DNA of 64,000 nt from assembly GCA_012513435.1 (NCBI GenBank), contig JAAZCE010000007.1, forward strand, positions 1 through 64,000. Direction: 5' to 3'. Below the pieces are notes generated by a model. That model worked only from the letters and a program-made list of their open reading frames with translations. It had not been told where the DNA came from and searched no databases. Below, piece after piece: positions 27,529 to 35,923 of the stretch (the first letter of the stretch is position 1; every line of letters starts with the position of its first letter). A program made the translations under genes and the position numbers. This DNA comes from Clostridiales bacterium (GTDB lineage Bacteria > Bacillota > Clostridia > Peptostreptococcales > Anaerovoracaceae).

Positions 27529-29277
27529 TTATTTCTTCTCTATTGCACCAAATTTGCAGGTATCAATACACTTACCGCACTTGATGCATTTCTCATTGTC
27601 TATAACGTGTTTGTCCTTCACCTTGCCCGATATAGCCTCTACAGGACAATGCTTAGAGCACAGTGTACATCCCTTGCACGCATCTGTAATGGAATAGGAT
27701 ATTAAAGCCTTACATGATGCGGCAGTACACTTCTTGTTGTAAATATGGTCCTCGTACTCATTTCTGAAATACTTTATAGTCGTAAGTACAGGGTTTGGAG
27801 CTGTCTGGCCGAGACCGCACATTGAACCGTCCTTAATCTTTTTTGCAAGGTCTTCAAGAAGCTCGATATCTCCGTCCTTGCCTTCGCCCCTTGTAATCCT
27901 TTCAAGGATCTCAAGCATCCTCTTAGTACCGATACGGCAGTAATTGCACTTGCCGCAAGATTCGTTTCGTGTAAAGTTCAGGAAATATCTTGCCATATCC
28001 ACCATACAGGTGTCTTCATCCATTACTATCATACCACCAGAGCCTACGATAGCTCCAGTCTTGTTGATGTCTTCGTAGGTTACAGGAGTGTCGATAAGTG
28101 AAGACGGAATACATCCTCCAGAAGGTCCACCCATCTGAACTGCCTTGAACTCTCTGTCATTTTTGATTCCTCCGCCTATGCCGAATATTACATCATGAAT
28201 GGTCATTCCCATAGGAACCTCTACAAGGCCGCCCTTCTTTATCTTTCCTGCAAGAGCGAATACCTTTGTTCCCGGAGACTTCTCAGTTCCAAATTTTGCG
28301 AAAGCGGCTCCGCCGTTGTATATTATCCACGGCACGTTCGCCAAAGTCTCTACATTATTGATATCCGTAGGCTTCTGCCAGTAGCCCTTAGCTGCAGGAA
28401 ACGGCGGCTTAAGTCTAGGCATTCCTCTCTCTCCCTCCAGTGAAGCGATAAGTGCTGTCTCTTCACCGCATACGAAGGCACCGGCACCGGCCTTTATTCT
28501 TATATCAAAATCAAAGCCACTGTCAAGTATGTTCTTTCCAAGAAAGCCCATTTCTCTTGCCTGTGCCATTGCCGTTTCAAGTCTCTTAATTGCCAGAGGA
28601 TATTCGGCACGGCAGTATATAACTCCCTCATTTGCACCCATTGCATATCCGCCAATAATCATTCCCTCTATCAATGAGTGCGGATCTCCTTCCAGAACAG
28701 ACCTGTCCATAAATGCTCCCGGGTCTCCCTCGTCAGCATTGCATACCAGGTACTTTTCATTTCCTGGACTCTGCTTTGCCGCATTCCACTTGAACCATGT
28801 AGGGAATCCTGCTCCGCCTCTTCCTCTTAAGCCAGAAAGCTTTATCTCTTCTATAACGTCCTCAGGCTTCATTGACTTCAATACTTTTTCAATAGCCTTG
28901 TATCCATCGATAGCCGTGTATTCGCCTATGTTCTCTGGATTGATAACTCCGCAATTCCTCAGCACAACTCTCTGCTGCTTGCCCACAAACTCCTTATCCT
29001 CTTCGGAAATAGTCTGTTCCTGGACAATTCTGTGGTTTGCGAGATGTTCATCCACTATCTTCCCCACTTTGTCCGGCTGAACCTTAACGTATCTTGTCAT
29101 TTCACCGTTGTCTTCGTAAACGTCAACGATAGGCTCAAGATAGCAAGTTCCTACGCATCCTGTAATATCTACCTTCGCGTCTATCTTCTTATCTGCGAGC
29201 TGCTTCTCAAACTCAGCAGCTGTTTTTTTAGCACCTGTGGCAACTCCGCAGCTTCCCTGTCCGATTACTACTTTCAT
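27529..29277 (-). CDS. NuoF/HydB-like NADH-binding FMN subunit
   Basis: A 582-residue flavoprotein. It has an N-terminal thioredoxin-like [2Fe-2S] domain (GQGSCGVATG and later GCVGTCYLEP), the NuoF core with the NADH/FMN-binding LSGLRGRGGAGFPTW and CNADEGDPGAFMDR, the [4Fe-4S] motif SCGKCNYCRIG, and two C-terminal ferredoxin clusters (CKGCTLCSKHCP, CIKCGKCIDTCK). This is the architecture of HydB in bifurcating hydrogenases and of the corresponding Stn subunit, where the FMN is the bifurcating site. It lies between the NuoE-like gene and the fusion subunit. Confidence 0.92.
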   Translation of the reverse strand: MKVVIGQGSCGVATGAKKTAAEFEKQLADKKIDAKVDITGCVGTCYLEPIVDVYEDNGEMTRYVKVQPDKVGKIVDEHLANHRIVQEQTISEEDKEFVGKQQRVVLRNCGVINPENIGEYTAIDGYKAIEKVLKSMKPEDVIEEIKLSGLRGRGGAGFPTWFKWNAAKQSPGNEKYLVCNADEGDPGAFMDRSVLEGDPHSLIEGMIIGGYAMGANEGVIYCRAEYPLAIKRLETAMAQAREMGFLGKNILDSGFDFDIRIKAGAGAFVCGEETALIASLEGERGMPRLKPPFPAAKGYWQKPTDINNVETLANVPWIIYNGGAAFAKFGTEKSPGTKVFALAGKIKKGGLVEVPMGMTIHDVIFGIGGGIKNDREFKAVQMGGPSGGCIPSSLIDTPVTYEDINKTGAIVGSGGMIVMDEDTCMVDMARYFLNFTRNESCGKCNYCRIGTKRMLEILERITRGEGKDGDIELLEDLAKKIKDGSMCGLGQTAPNPVLTTIKYFRNEYEDHIYNKKCTAASCKALISYSITDACKGCTLCSKHCPVEAISGKVKDKHVIDNEKCIKCGKCIDTCKFGAIEKK

Positions 29278-29288
29278 ATTGTCACCTC

Positions 29289-29807
29289 CTATGCCCTTTC
29301 TTTGATTTCGGCTAAAATCTGCTTAACCTTGTCCTTGGTAAGGTTGCCGTAGGTTTCATCACCTTCAGCACTCTTTACCATCATTACCGGCGCAAGAGAA
29401 CAACACCCCAGACACGCCACATTGTTCAGCGTAAAGATTCCGTCCTCGGTGGTCTCACCGTCTGCTATATTCAGATACTCGCAAACAGCTTCCTCAATTA
29501 CCTCGGAACCGTTAACATGGCAAGCTGTTCCCTGACACAGCATAATCAGATATTTACCGATAGGCTTTAATCTGAACTGTGCATAGAACGTGGCTACGCC
29601 ATAAATTTTTGCAGGTTTAATGCCTGTAACCTCGGATATGTAATTAATGGCATCTATGGAAAGATACCCGTAAATATCCTGAGCCTTCTGCAGGATAGTG
29701 ATAAGACTACCCGGCACCTTCGCATATTGCTCTAAAACAGGGGCCATCTCCTTAAACTGAACCTCCCTGCTCTGAGCGCAATTGCAGCTACAACCTTTTT
29801 CACTCAT
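29289..29807 (-). CDS. NuoE/HydC-like [2Fe-2S] subunit
   Basis: A 172-residue thioredoxin-like ferredoxin. The cluster ligands are the cysteines in LCQGTACHVNGSE and ACLGCCSLAPVMMV. The N-terminus has an extra cysteine-rich stretch (CSCNCAQ) before the NuoE fold starts, which is not usual for NuoE and could hold a metal. It is the first gene of the operon and transfers electrons with the NuoF-like subunit. Confidence 0.92.
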   Translation of the reverse strand: MSEKGCSCNCAQSREVQFKEMAPVLEQYAKVPGSLITILQKAQDIYGYLSIDAINYISEVTGIKPAKIYGVATFYAQFRLKPIGKYLIMLCQGTACHVNGSEVIEEAVCEYLNIADGETTEDGIFTLNNVACLGCCSLAPVMMVKSAEGDETYGNLTKDKVKQILAEIKERA

Positions 29808-29941
29808 GCTAGTTCCTCCTAAAATATATATTCACTATCATTTATCATTCAAACACTGTCATTTTACCACAAGTGCCGGTCATAAATCAACCGGCACGAA
29901 CAAAGAATCTAATATTTTCTAAACTAGTTACATCGTTCAAA

Positions 29942-30835
29942 TTACAATGTTTTTTTTCTTGTGAGCTTCGCGATCAGTTCCTTGGTATCAATTTCCATGA
30001 TAAGCAGGCTCACCAGCATGAAAACAGCCCCAAGATAAGCCCTAGGAAGTAGCACTTCACCTGCAAAGGCAAAGGCCACTATTCCTGCAAATACAGGTTC
30101 AAGAGTAAATATTACACCTACCCTAGTTGCCGTAGTGTACTTCTGTGCAATAGCCTGAACGATAAAGGCAACCCCCGTACAGAAGACTGCCAGGAACAAT
30201 GCTGAGCCCCATCCCATGGCTGTCTGAGGCAGACAAGGCTCCTCGAATACGAATGCCAATATCAGCATCCACACCCCTGTAAATCCCAGCTGGTAGACTC
30301 CCAGCTGAAATGCATCTACATCCTCACGAGAAACCGCAGTCTCTGTTATAATCAAATCTATTGCATACGCGAAAGAACACATGAGAGAAAATGCATCTCC
30401 CAAGGCCGGCTTAAGCTCATCACTCAAGGTCATAAGTGACATTCCTATAAGGCATATCAATACCACGAAAGCCATTTTCTTTCCCGGCTTTTGCTTCTTT
30501 ATAAAAAATGCCAGAATAGGGGTGAAAACCACTGCCAAGGCGCAGAGAAAGCCTGTGTTTGAAAGGCTTGTGTACTGAACCCCAAGGGTTGCCCCTGTAT
30601 ATACAAAAATCAGCGAAATGCTTATGTAAAAAGAATACTTCAAGGTAGCCTTGTTTACCTTCCTTATCTTAGGGAACATAACTATCCCGGCGATAATAAA
30701 TGCCCCCAGGAATCTGAATGCATTTAAAGTCAAGGTTCCCATTTCCTCAAGACATATCTCCATCAAATAATAGGATACCCCCCAGCACAATGTTACCAGC
30801 ACAAGCATCAAATCCGCTTTTGTTTCGATTTTCAT
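29942..30835 (-). CDS. DMT-family (EamA) transporter
   Basis: A 297-residue membrane protein with ten hydrophobic segments in two EamA repeats. The N-terminal repeat has LVTLCWGVSYYLMEICLE and the second ends near FTLEPVFAGIVAFAFAGE, both family hallmarks. These proteins export or import amino acids and other metabolites; the substrate cannot be predicted. I start it at the ATG at 30835 because GAGG lies seven bases before it; a GTG two codons upstream would overlap that site. Confidence 0.87.
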   Translation of the reverse strand: MKIETKADLMLVLVTLCWGVSYYLMEICLEEMGTLTLNAFRFLGAFIIAGIVMFPKIRKVNKATLKYSFYISISLIFVYTGATLGVQYTSLSNTGFLCALAVVFTPILAFFIKKQKPGKKMAFVVLICLIGMSLMTLSDELKPALGDAFSLMCSFAYAIDLIITETAVSREDVDAFQLGVYQLGFTGVWMLILAFVFEEPCLPQTAMGWGSALFLAVFCTGVAFIVQAIAQKYTTATRVGVIFTLEPVFAGIVAFAFAGEVLLPRAYLGAVFMLVSLLIMEIDTKELIAKLTRKKTL

Positions 30836-30853
30836 AAACACCTCAAAAATTAT

Positions 30854-31918
30854 CTATATCTTCGCAATAAAATATTCCAGCGCCAATGAGCCTTCCAGCA
30901 GTCCCGACTTTATGTTTCCGTCCACCTCATAAGCCGATGACAGCATCTGTCTAAGCTTTGCCGTGGTGTATTGTCCCGTAAGGCTCGCCGCCTTCTTTAT
31001 CCTAAATTCATGGCCTCCCAGTATCTGGCGTATCTCACCTAGGGATTTTCCTTCTTCCTTAAGCTCCTTGGTCTCCAAAAGCAGCTCTATTTGACCTGTT
31101 ATCAGCGCCAACAGCTTATACACGGCTACGCCTGATTCCAAAAGGTTATGCAGGAGCCTGAAAGCGTCATCCTTCCTGTTCCTACCTATTGCATCAAGCA
31201 TTGCAAATACGTTATTTTCAGGACTTGAGGTAAGGACAGATGCCACATCTGCGACGGTTATTTCATCTCCGCTACTGTAGGCGATAATCTTTCTCAAATC
31301 GTTTTCCAGATTAAAAAGGTTGTATTCTATGGACTTGTTTCCATATCCGCTTGAGCTTATTATATTACTTACTACCGAAGGCATATATATCTTGCCAGCG
31401 GTTTTCAGCCGTTTTTCTATAAAGCTCTTGAGCTGTTTGTCATTTAAAGCCGTAAAATCGTAGACTCTGCCGTATTTTTCCACAGCCTTTCGTATGGTGC
31501 TTTTCCTGCCTCTGATACCCTCTTGCTCGAAAACGGACATGAGTAGCATGCTTCCCTCAGGTATATCCTCCATATAGGCTACGAGACCCTTTACATCCTC
31601 ATCGGCAAAGGTCTTCACATTCTTCCCTTCTGCGGGAAGAAAGTCGGGCAAATACACTACCTTGCGTTCCGACATGAGTCTAACCGTTTCAAGCCCTTCT
31701 GTTATCCCTTCCAGAGATAAGTGCGCTTCATCTATGGAAATCAGGTCCATCACTACAGAAGCATCAGATACAAAATGCTTTATCAGCACCTCAGAGTACC
31801 AGTTTATCAGGTATTCTTCTTTGCCACACAGTAAAACCAGGCGGGGAATATTCCCCGCCTTTAGATCCTTTTCGATTGTTACGAAAGCATGCTCCGCATT
31901 ACCATATGTATTCGCCAT
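30854..31918 (-). CDS. holA: DNA polymerase III subunit delta
   Basis: A 354-residue clamp-loader subunit. The N-terminal P-loop-like fold (LVLLCGKEEYLINWYSEVL), the middle domain and the C-terminal helical collar (KTAGKIYMPSVVSNII and LLALITGQIELLLE) match Bacillota HolA. It opens the sliding clamp so it can be loaded at primed DNA. The ATG at 31918 has GAGGGACG upstream. Usually holA follows comEC directly; here a CoA-transferase gene lies between them. Confidence 0.9.
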   Translation of the reverse strand: MANTYGNAEHAFVTIEKDLKAGNIPRLVLLCGKEEYLINWYSEVLIKHFVSDASVVMDLISIDEAHLSLEGITEGLETVRLMSERKVVYLPDFLPAEGKNVKTFADEDVKGLVAYMEDIPEGSMLLMSVFEQEGIRGRKSTIRKAVEKYGRVYDFTALNDKQLKSFIEKRLKTAGKIYMPSVVSNIISSSGYGNKSIEYNLFNLENDLRKIIAYSSGDEITVADVASVLTSSPENNVFAMLDAIGRNRKDDAFRLLHNLLESGVAVYKLLALITGQIELLLETKELKEEGKSLGEIRQILGGHEFRIKKAASLTGQYTTAKLRQMLSSAYEVDGNIKSGLLEGSLALEYFIAKI

Positions 31919-31986
31919 CAACGTCCCTCAGCTTCATAACATTTCTTACATAATTATATTATATACTTCCTGTGGCCTTTTTCAAC

Positions 31987-33303
31987 CTAAAAATCGTCGT
32001 TGTATCTTTCCTTGAACTGCTTCTTCAGTTCTTCTCTAAAATCAGGGTGTGCTATATTTATAAGCTGTCTCGCCCTGTTCTTCAGAGACTTTCCTCTCAT
32101 TTCAGCGATTCCGTACTCTGTTATTATATAATCCGAGTCACATCTTGAGGTGGTAACGGCGGCTCCGTGGTCCAAATAAGGCACTATCTTTGACACCATA
32201 GTTCCGTCCTTCTTCCTAGTCACTGACGGCATGGCTATAATGGCCTTTGACTTGCCGTCCTTAGTCATGGCTGCACCTCTGAGAAAATCCACCTGTCCGC
32301 CTACGCCTGATATCTGCATGGTTCCAATGGATTCAGAAGCTATCTGCCCCATAAAATCCACCTGTACACAGGAATTGATGCACACCAGCTTGGATGATTT
32401 TGCTACCACCTCGGGATGGTTTACATAATCCACTGTTCTAAGCTCCAGGGCAGGATTCCTGTCTGCAAAATCGTAGAGCTTTTTTGTACCCATCAAAAAC
32501 GTTACAACTATCTTCCCCTCATCCATAGCCTTCTCGCTTCCGTCTATGGCTCCCGTTTTGTAAAGGTCTACCACACCGTCGGAAATCATTTCCGAATGTA
32601 TTCCAAGATGCTTCTTGTCCTTGAGCTGAGAAAGAACTGCATCGGGTATTGCTCCTATTCCAAGCTGCAGCGTAGAGCCGTCCTCTATGAGAGACGAGCA
32701 GTGTTTTCCTATTGCCTCTTCTACCGTACCGATTTTGGCAGGCTTGCTCTCATAGAGAGGATGGGAATTGATAACAAAGGCATCTATGTCCTTCACATGT
32801 ACGAAAGTATCTCCGAAGGTTACGGGAACCTGGTCGTTTATCTCGGCTATTACGGTAGCACAGGATTTCACAGCCTGCAGTGTATAATCGGAAGATACCC
32901 CTAGGTTGCAGTATCCGTGTTCATCAGGCTCCGACATGGACACAAGAAGTACGTCCTCCTTAAAGGTACCATTCTTTATAAGCTCAGGTATTTGATGAAA
33001 AAACACAGGCACGAATTCACCGTGACCCTGGATAAGGGACAGCCTTGTCTTGGCATTGGTAAACCAGCCTTCGTACGTAAAGACATCCTTGTGTTCATGG
33101 GTAGAGTATTCTCCTTCTCCCAGGGACACCATATGAGATACGGTAATATCCGTATACAGATGCTTGTTTTTTACCATGGCATCCACAAGAACCTCTGGCT
33201 CTGCAACACAGTGCGCAAGCAGTACTCTGTCTCCCGATTTAATCAACTTCATTGCCTCATCGGCAGAACATTTCTTTTCTTCAAATATTGTTTTCCAGCC
33301 CAT
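31987..33303 (-). CDS. 4-hydroxybutyrate/butyryl-CoA:acetate-type CoA-transferase
   Basis: A 438-residue member of the acetyl-CoA hydrolase/transferase family. Key features are the LGIGAIPDAVLSQL helix, LGIHSEMISDG with the catalytic glutamate, and GVGGQVDFLRGA near the CoA site. Relatives move CoA between acetate and butyrate or 4-hydroxybutyrate at the end of butyrate-forming fermentation. It is a different family from the fused CoA-transferase at 22.3 kb. The ATG at 33303 follows GGAGGGAAAA; an ATG six codons upstream would swallow this ribosome site. Confidence 0.88.
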   Translation of the reverse strand: MGWKTIFEEKKCSADEAMKLIKSGDRVLLAHCVAEPEVLVDAMVKNKHLYTDITVSHMVSLGEGEYSTHEHKDVFTYEGWFTNAKTRLSLIQGHGEFVPVFFHQIPELIKNGTFKEDVLLVSMSEPDEHGYCNLGVSSDYTLQAVKSCATVIAEINDQVPVTFGDTFVHVKDIDAFVINSHPLYESKPAKIGTVEEAIGKHCSSLIEDGSTLQLGIGAIPDAVLSQLKDKKHLGIHSEMISDGVVDLYKTGAIDGSEKAMDEGKIVVTFLMGTKKLYDFADRNPALELRTVDYVNHPEVVAKSSKLVCINSCVQVDFMGQIASESIGTMQISGVGGQVDFLRGAAMTKDGKSKAIIAMPSVTRKKDGTMVSKIVPYLDHGAAVTTSRCDSDYIITEYGIAEMRGKSLKNRARQLINIAHPDFREELKKQFKERYNDDF

Positions 33304-33431
33304 TTTTCCCTCCGTCTTCATCGTAAATTTTAACCAAAAATTTCTCCGTCATTTTTATGCTATTTTTGCATATTAACATAGAAAAAATGCAGACGCAACA
33401 CATATTTTCGCCAGAATTTACTTAACACTTT

Positions 33432-35753
33432 TTATGGGGAAAGCATAGTGATTTTTTTAACTATTCTTTTGCCTGTTTCAAAGCCAATGGCACCGTTCAT
33501 ATCATTTCGTAAAATCACAGCCCCTCTGGCTTCATATCTGTCTACTACCTCCTGGTTCGGATGGCCGTAGTTGTTCTTTCCTACCTGAAATACAGCGTAC
33601 TTTGGCAAAGCCTTCTCGTTGAATTCTTCCGAATAGCTGCATTTGCTACCGTGATGAGCCACCTTCAAAATATCTGTTTTAAGCGTGTTCCCCCATATTC
33701 CGGCAAGCTCTGCCTGACAACTCTCATCCACATCTCCCGTTATGAGTACGCTAACTCCCTGGATTGTAACCTTCAAAATCAGACAAGATTCATTTTCATC
33801 CCTCTCCCTGCTCATTCTCTCTTCGTAATCTGTATTACTTCCTCTCCTTGGCCATAAAACCTCGACAAAGGCACTCTTCCCCAAGTTAATTTTTTCGCCT
33901 GAAAAAATGTAAGTGATTTCATCTTTTTTCAGTCCTGTGTCATTTAATATTTTCTCTTCGGAAGCCCTACATCCTTCGTATAGGAAAAGCCGCCTGACCA
34001 TACCTTCCCTGCAAAGCCTGGCAATGCCCTCATAGTGGTCTGTATGGAGGTGAGTAACGAAGGCACCCTCAAGCTCCCTTACCCCGTTTTTCAGCAGATA
34101 AGGCTTAAGCGTCTTCTTTCCAACATCGTAATCAAAGCTTCCTCCACCATCTACCATATAATCGCCGCCTTCCTCTATCTTAAAATGTATGCAGTCACCC
34201 TGCCCCACATCCACAAATATCAGGTCAGCATTTTCAAAGCCTGACCGGCATGCGAGTCCAAAGGCAAATGAAACAAAAACCATGCATATTATACTTACGG
34301 CAACCTTTCTCCTCTCCTTCCTGATAAACATCAGCCTGCCTTCCTCAGACAGAAGGACTAGAAGGCACAGATAGTAAAATGCAATAAGTGAAACAGGCGG
34401 GCTAGCAACATCGTAAACGGTAATACTGTCAATGCACGTTAAGTGATTGGATTCCTCAAGGATGACGCACAGGTAAAATAATATCCTGCTTGCAATGAAA
34501 AACAGGCTGCTGATTTCCGAAAATAAAAAGGCCACCAGACCCAGGGGTACTATTACTCCTGCCAGAAATATAACGAAAATGTTTATGAATATTCCTACCA
34601 CCGATATGTAATTAAATATAAAGATGGTCAAGGGTGTCATTCCGGCTTGGATGGCCAATCCCCCTGCCAGTATTCCATTGTGAATTTTTTTAATATAGGG
34701 CAGCAGCAGAGACAAGGACAATACTGCTATAAATGACATCTGGAATCCCACATGAAATATCTGCATAGGATTATAAACCATCATGGCAGATGCAACGGCA
34801 AAGGCTGCCGTGCTCAAATCATAACGCCTGTTTGTCAACTTGGCAAAGGAGTGAAGCTCAACCATGAAGACAGCACGTACCACAGACGGAGCAAACTCCG
34901 CCATTATGGTATATACTGCGAAAAAGCCTGAAACCAGCAGGAAAAAGAGCCATTTCTTCTTTCCAAACCAGAGCAGTGATATGAACCCGTATATTATCCC
35001 TATGTGCAGTCCGCTTACTGCTAAAATATGGGCCGTTCCGTTCTTTCGAAATTCCTCAAGTGTCTCTTTCTCGATGCCTGTTTCGTCTCCAAACATTATC
35101 CCCTGAAGAAGCTCTGCCGTATCTCTTCCCGCCACCTCTCCCATGCGGTGCCTAAACTTTTCCTTCGCTTGATACAACAGGCTTTCAATACCCCGGCCCT
35201 TTTTTACGATTTCCACATTTGCACCCTTCATGACGGCTCTGATTCCCACAGACTCTAAATACAATCTGTAATTAAAGCAACGTGGGTTTCTTCTCTCCTC
35301 CGGCAGCTCTATATGGCCTCTGAGCATGACCTTATCCCCCGGCTCTATTCCTGCACTCGAATAGTCCCACGAAAGAAGCATATTCTTTCCCGATACCTTA
35401 ATCTCGTTTATGCAGTCTATCTTTACCTTGTACTTCAGGTATTCCTCTCCTCTTGAATTGTAAAGTTTCTGGCAGGTTTTTACCTCTCCGCCTACCGCCG
35501 CTGTCTGCTCTTCCATTTGAAGCAATGGATCCTCTCCTTGGCTGTAGAACCAAATATTAAGGATTCCCATCAAATAGCATATGGCAATTATCCCTATAGC
35601 GGATTCGCCCCTGCATTCATGTTTTCCCGCAAAAAAATAGCAGCACAGCAATGCCACCAATGCAGCGAATGCAGCTACCTTTCCGAAGTAATGAAATATA
35701 AGTATTGAGGAAGCAAAGGTTACGGCAATATAAAGCATGGGTCTTCTTATCAT
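33432..35753 (-). CDS. comEC: DNA uptake channel protein ComEC
   Basis: A 773-residue polytopic protein. The N-terminal ~200 residues hold membrane helices and the OB-like DUF4131 domain, followed by the competence domain (AVSGLHIGIIYG, about 230-500) with many helices, and a C-terminal metallo-beta-lactamase domain with the metal motif THLHTDHYEG. ComEC moves single-stranded DNA across the membrane, and the lactamase domain is thought to degrade the non-transported strand. The ATG at 35753 has AGGAG upstream. No other competence genes are in the window. Confidence 0.92.
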   Translation of the reverse strand: MIRRPMLYIAVTFASSILIFHYFGKVAAFAALVALLCCYFFAGKHECRGESAIGIIAICYLMGILNIWFYSQGEDPLLQMEEQTAAVGGEVKTCQKLYNSRGEEYLKYKVKIDCINEIKVSGKNMLLSWDYSSAGIEPGDKVMLRGHIELPEERRNPRCFNYRLYLESVGIRAVMKGANVEIVKKGRGIESLLYQAKEKFRHRMGEVAGRDTAELLQGIMFGDETGIEKETLEEFRKNGTAHILAVSGLHIGIIYGFISLLWFGKKKWLFFLLVSGFFAVYTIMAEFAPSVVRAVFMVELHSFAKLTNRRYDLSTAAFAVASAMMVYNPMQIFHVGFQMSFIAVLSLSLLLPYIKKIHNGILAGGLAIQAGMTPLTIFIFNYISVVGIFINIFVIFLAGVIVPLGLVAFLFSEISSLFFIASRILFYLCVILEESNHLTCIDSITVYDVASPPVSLIAFYYLCLLVLLSEEGRLMFIRKERRKVAVSIICMVFVSFAFGLACRSGFENADLIFVDVGQGDCIHFKIEEGGDYMVDGGGSFDYDVGKKTLKPYLLKNGVRELEGAFVTHLHTDHYEGIARLCREGMVRRLFLYEGCRASEEKILNDTGLKKDEITYIFSGEKINLGKSAFVEVLWPRRGSNTDYEERMSRERDENESCLILKVTIQGVSVLITGDVDESCQAELAGIWGNTLKTDILKVAHHGSKCSYSEEFNEKALPKYAVFQVGKNNYGHPNQEVVDRYEARGAVILRNDMNGAIGFETGKRIVKKITMLSP

Positions 35754-35857
35754 TTTTAACTCCTGCCGCGACAAACAGCTTTGCTTATTCCCATATTATT
35801 CCATTATGACGTTTTTGTCAAGACTTGACTATTTTCCTTTTATTTTTCCTGCTCATA

Positions 35858-35866
35858 TGATATAAT
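35858..35866 (+). promoter_or_regulatory. Extended -10 element before the penicillin-binding protein gene
   Basis: TGATATAAT, a perfect extended -10, about 60 bases before the TTG start. The expected -35 position is only weakly matched, as is common with extended -10 promoters. Confidence 0.5.
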
Positions 35867-35923
35867 ACACCCGTTATTTTATGTAGTATATACACTAAAC
35901 AATTTACATAGGAGGACGGAATT

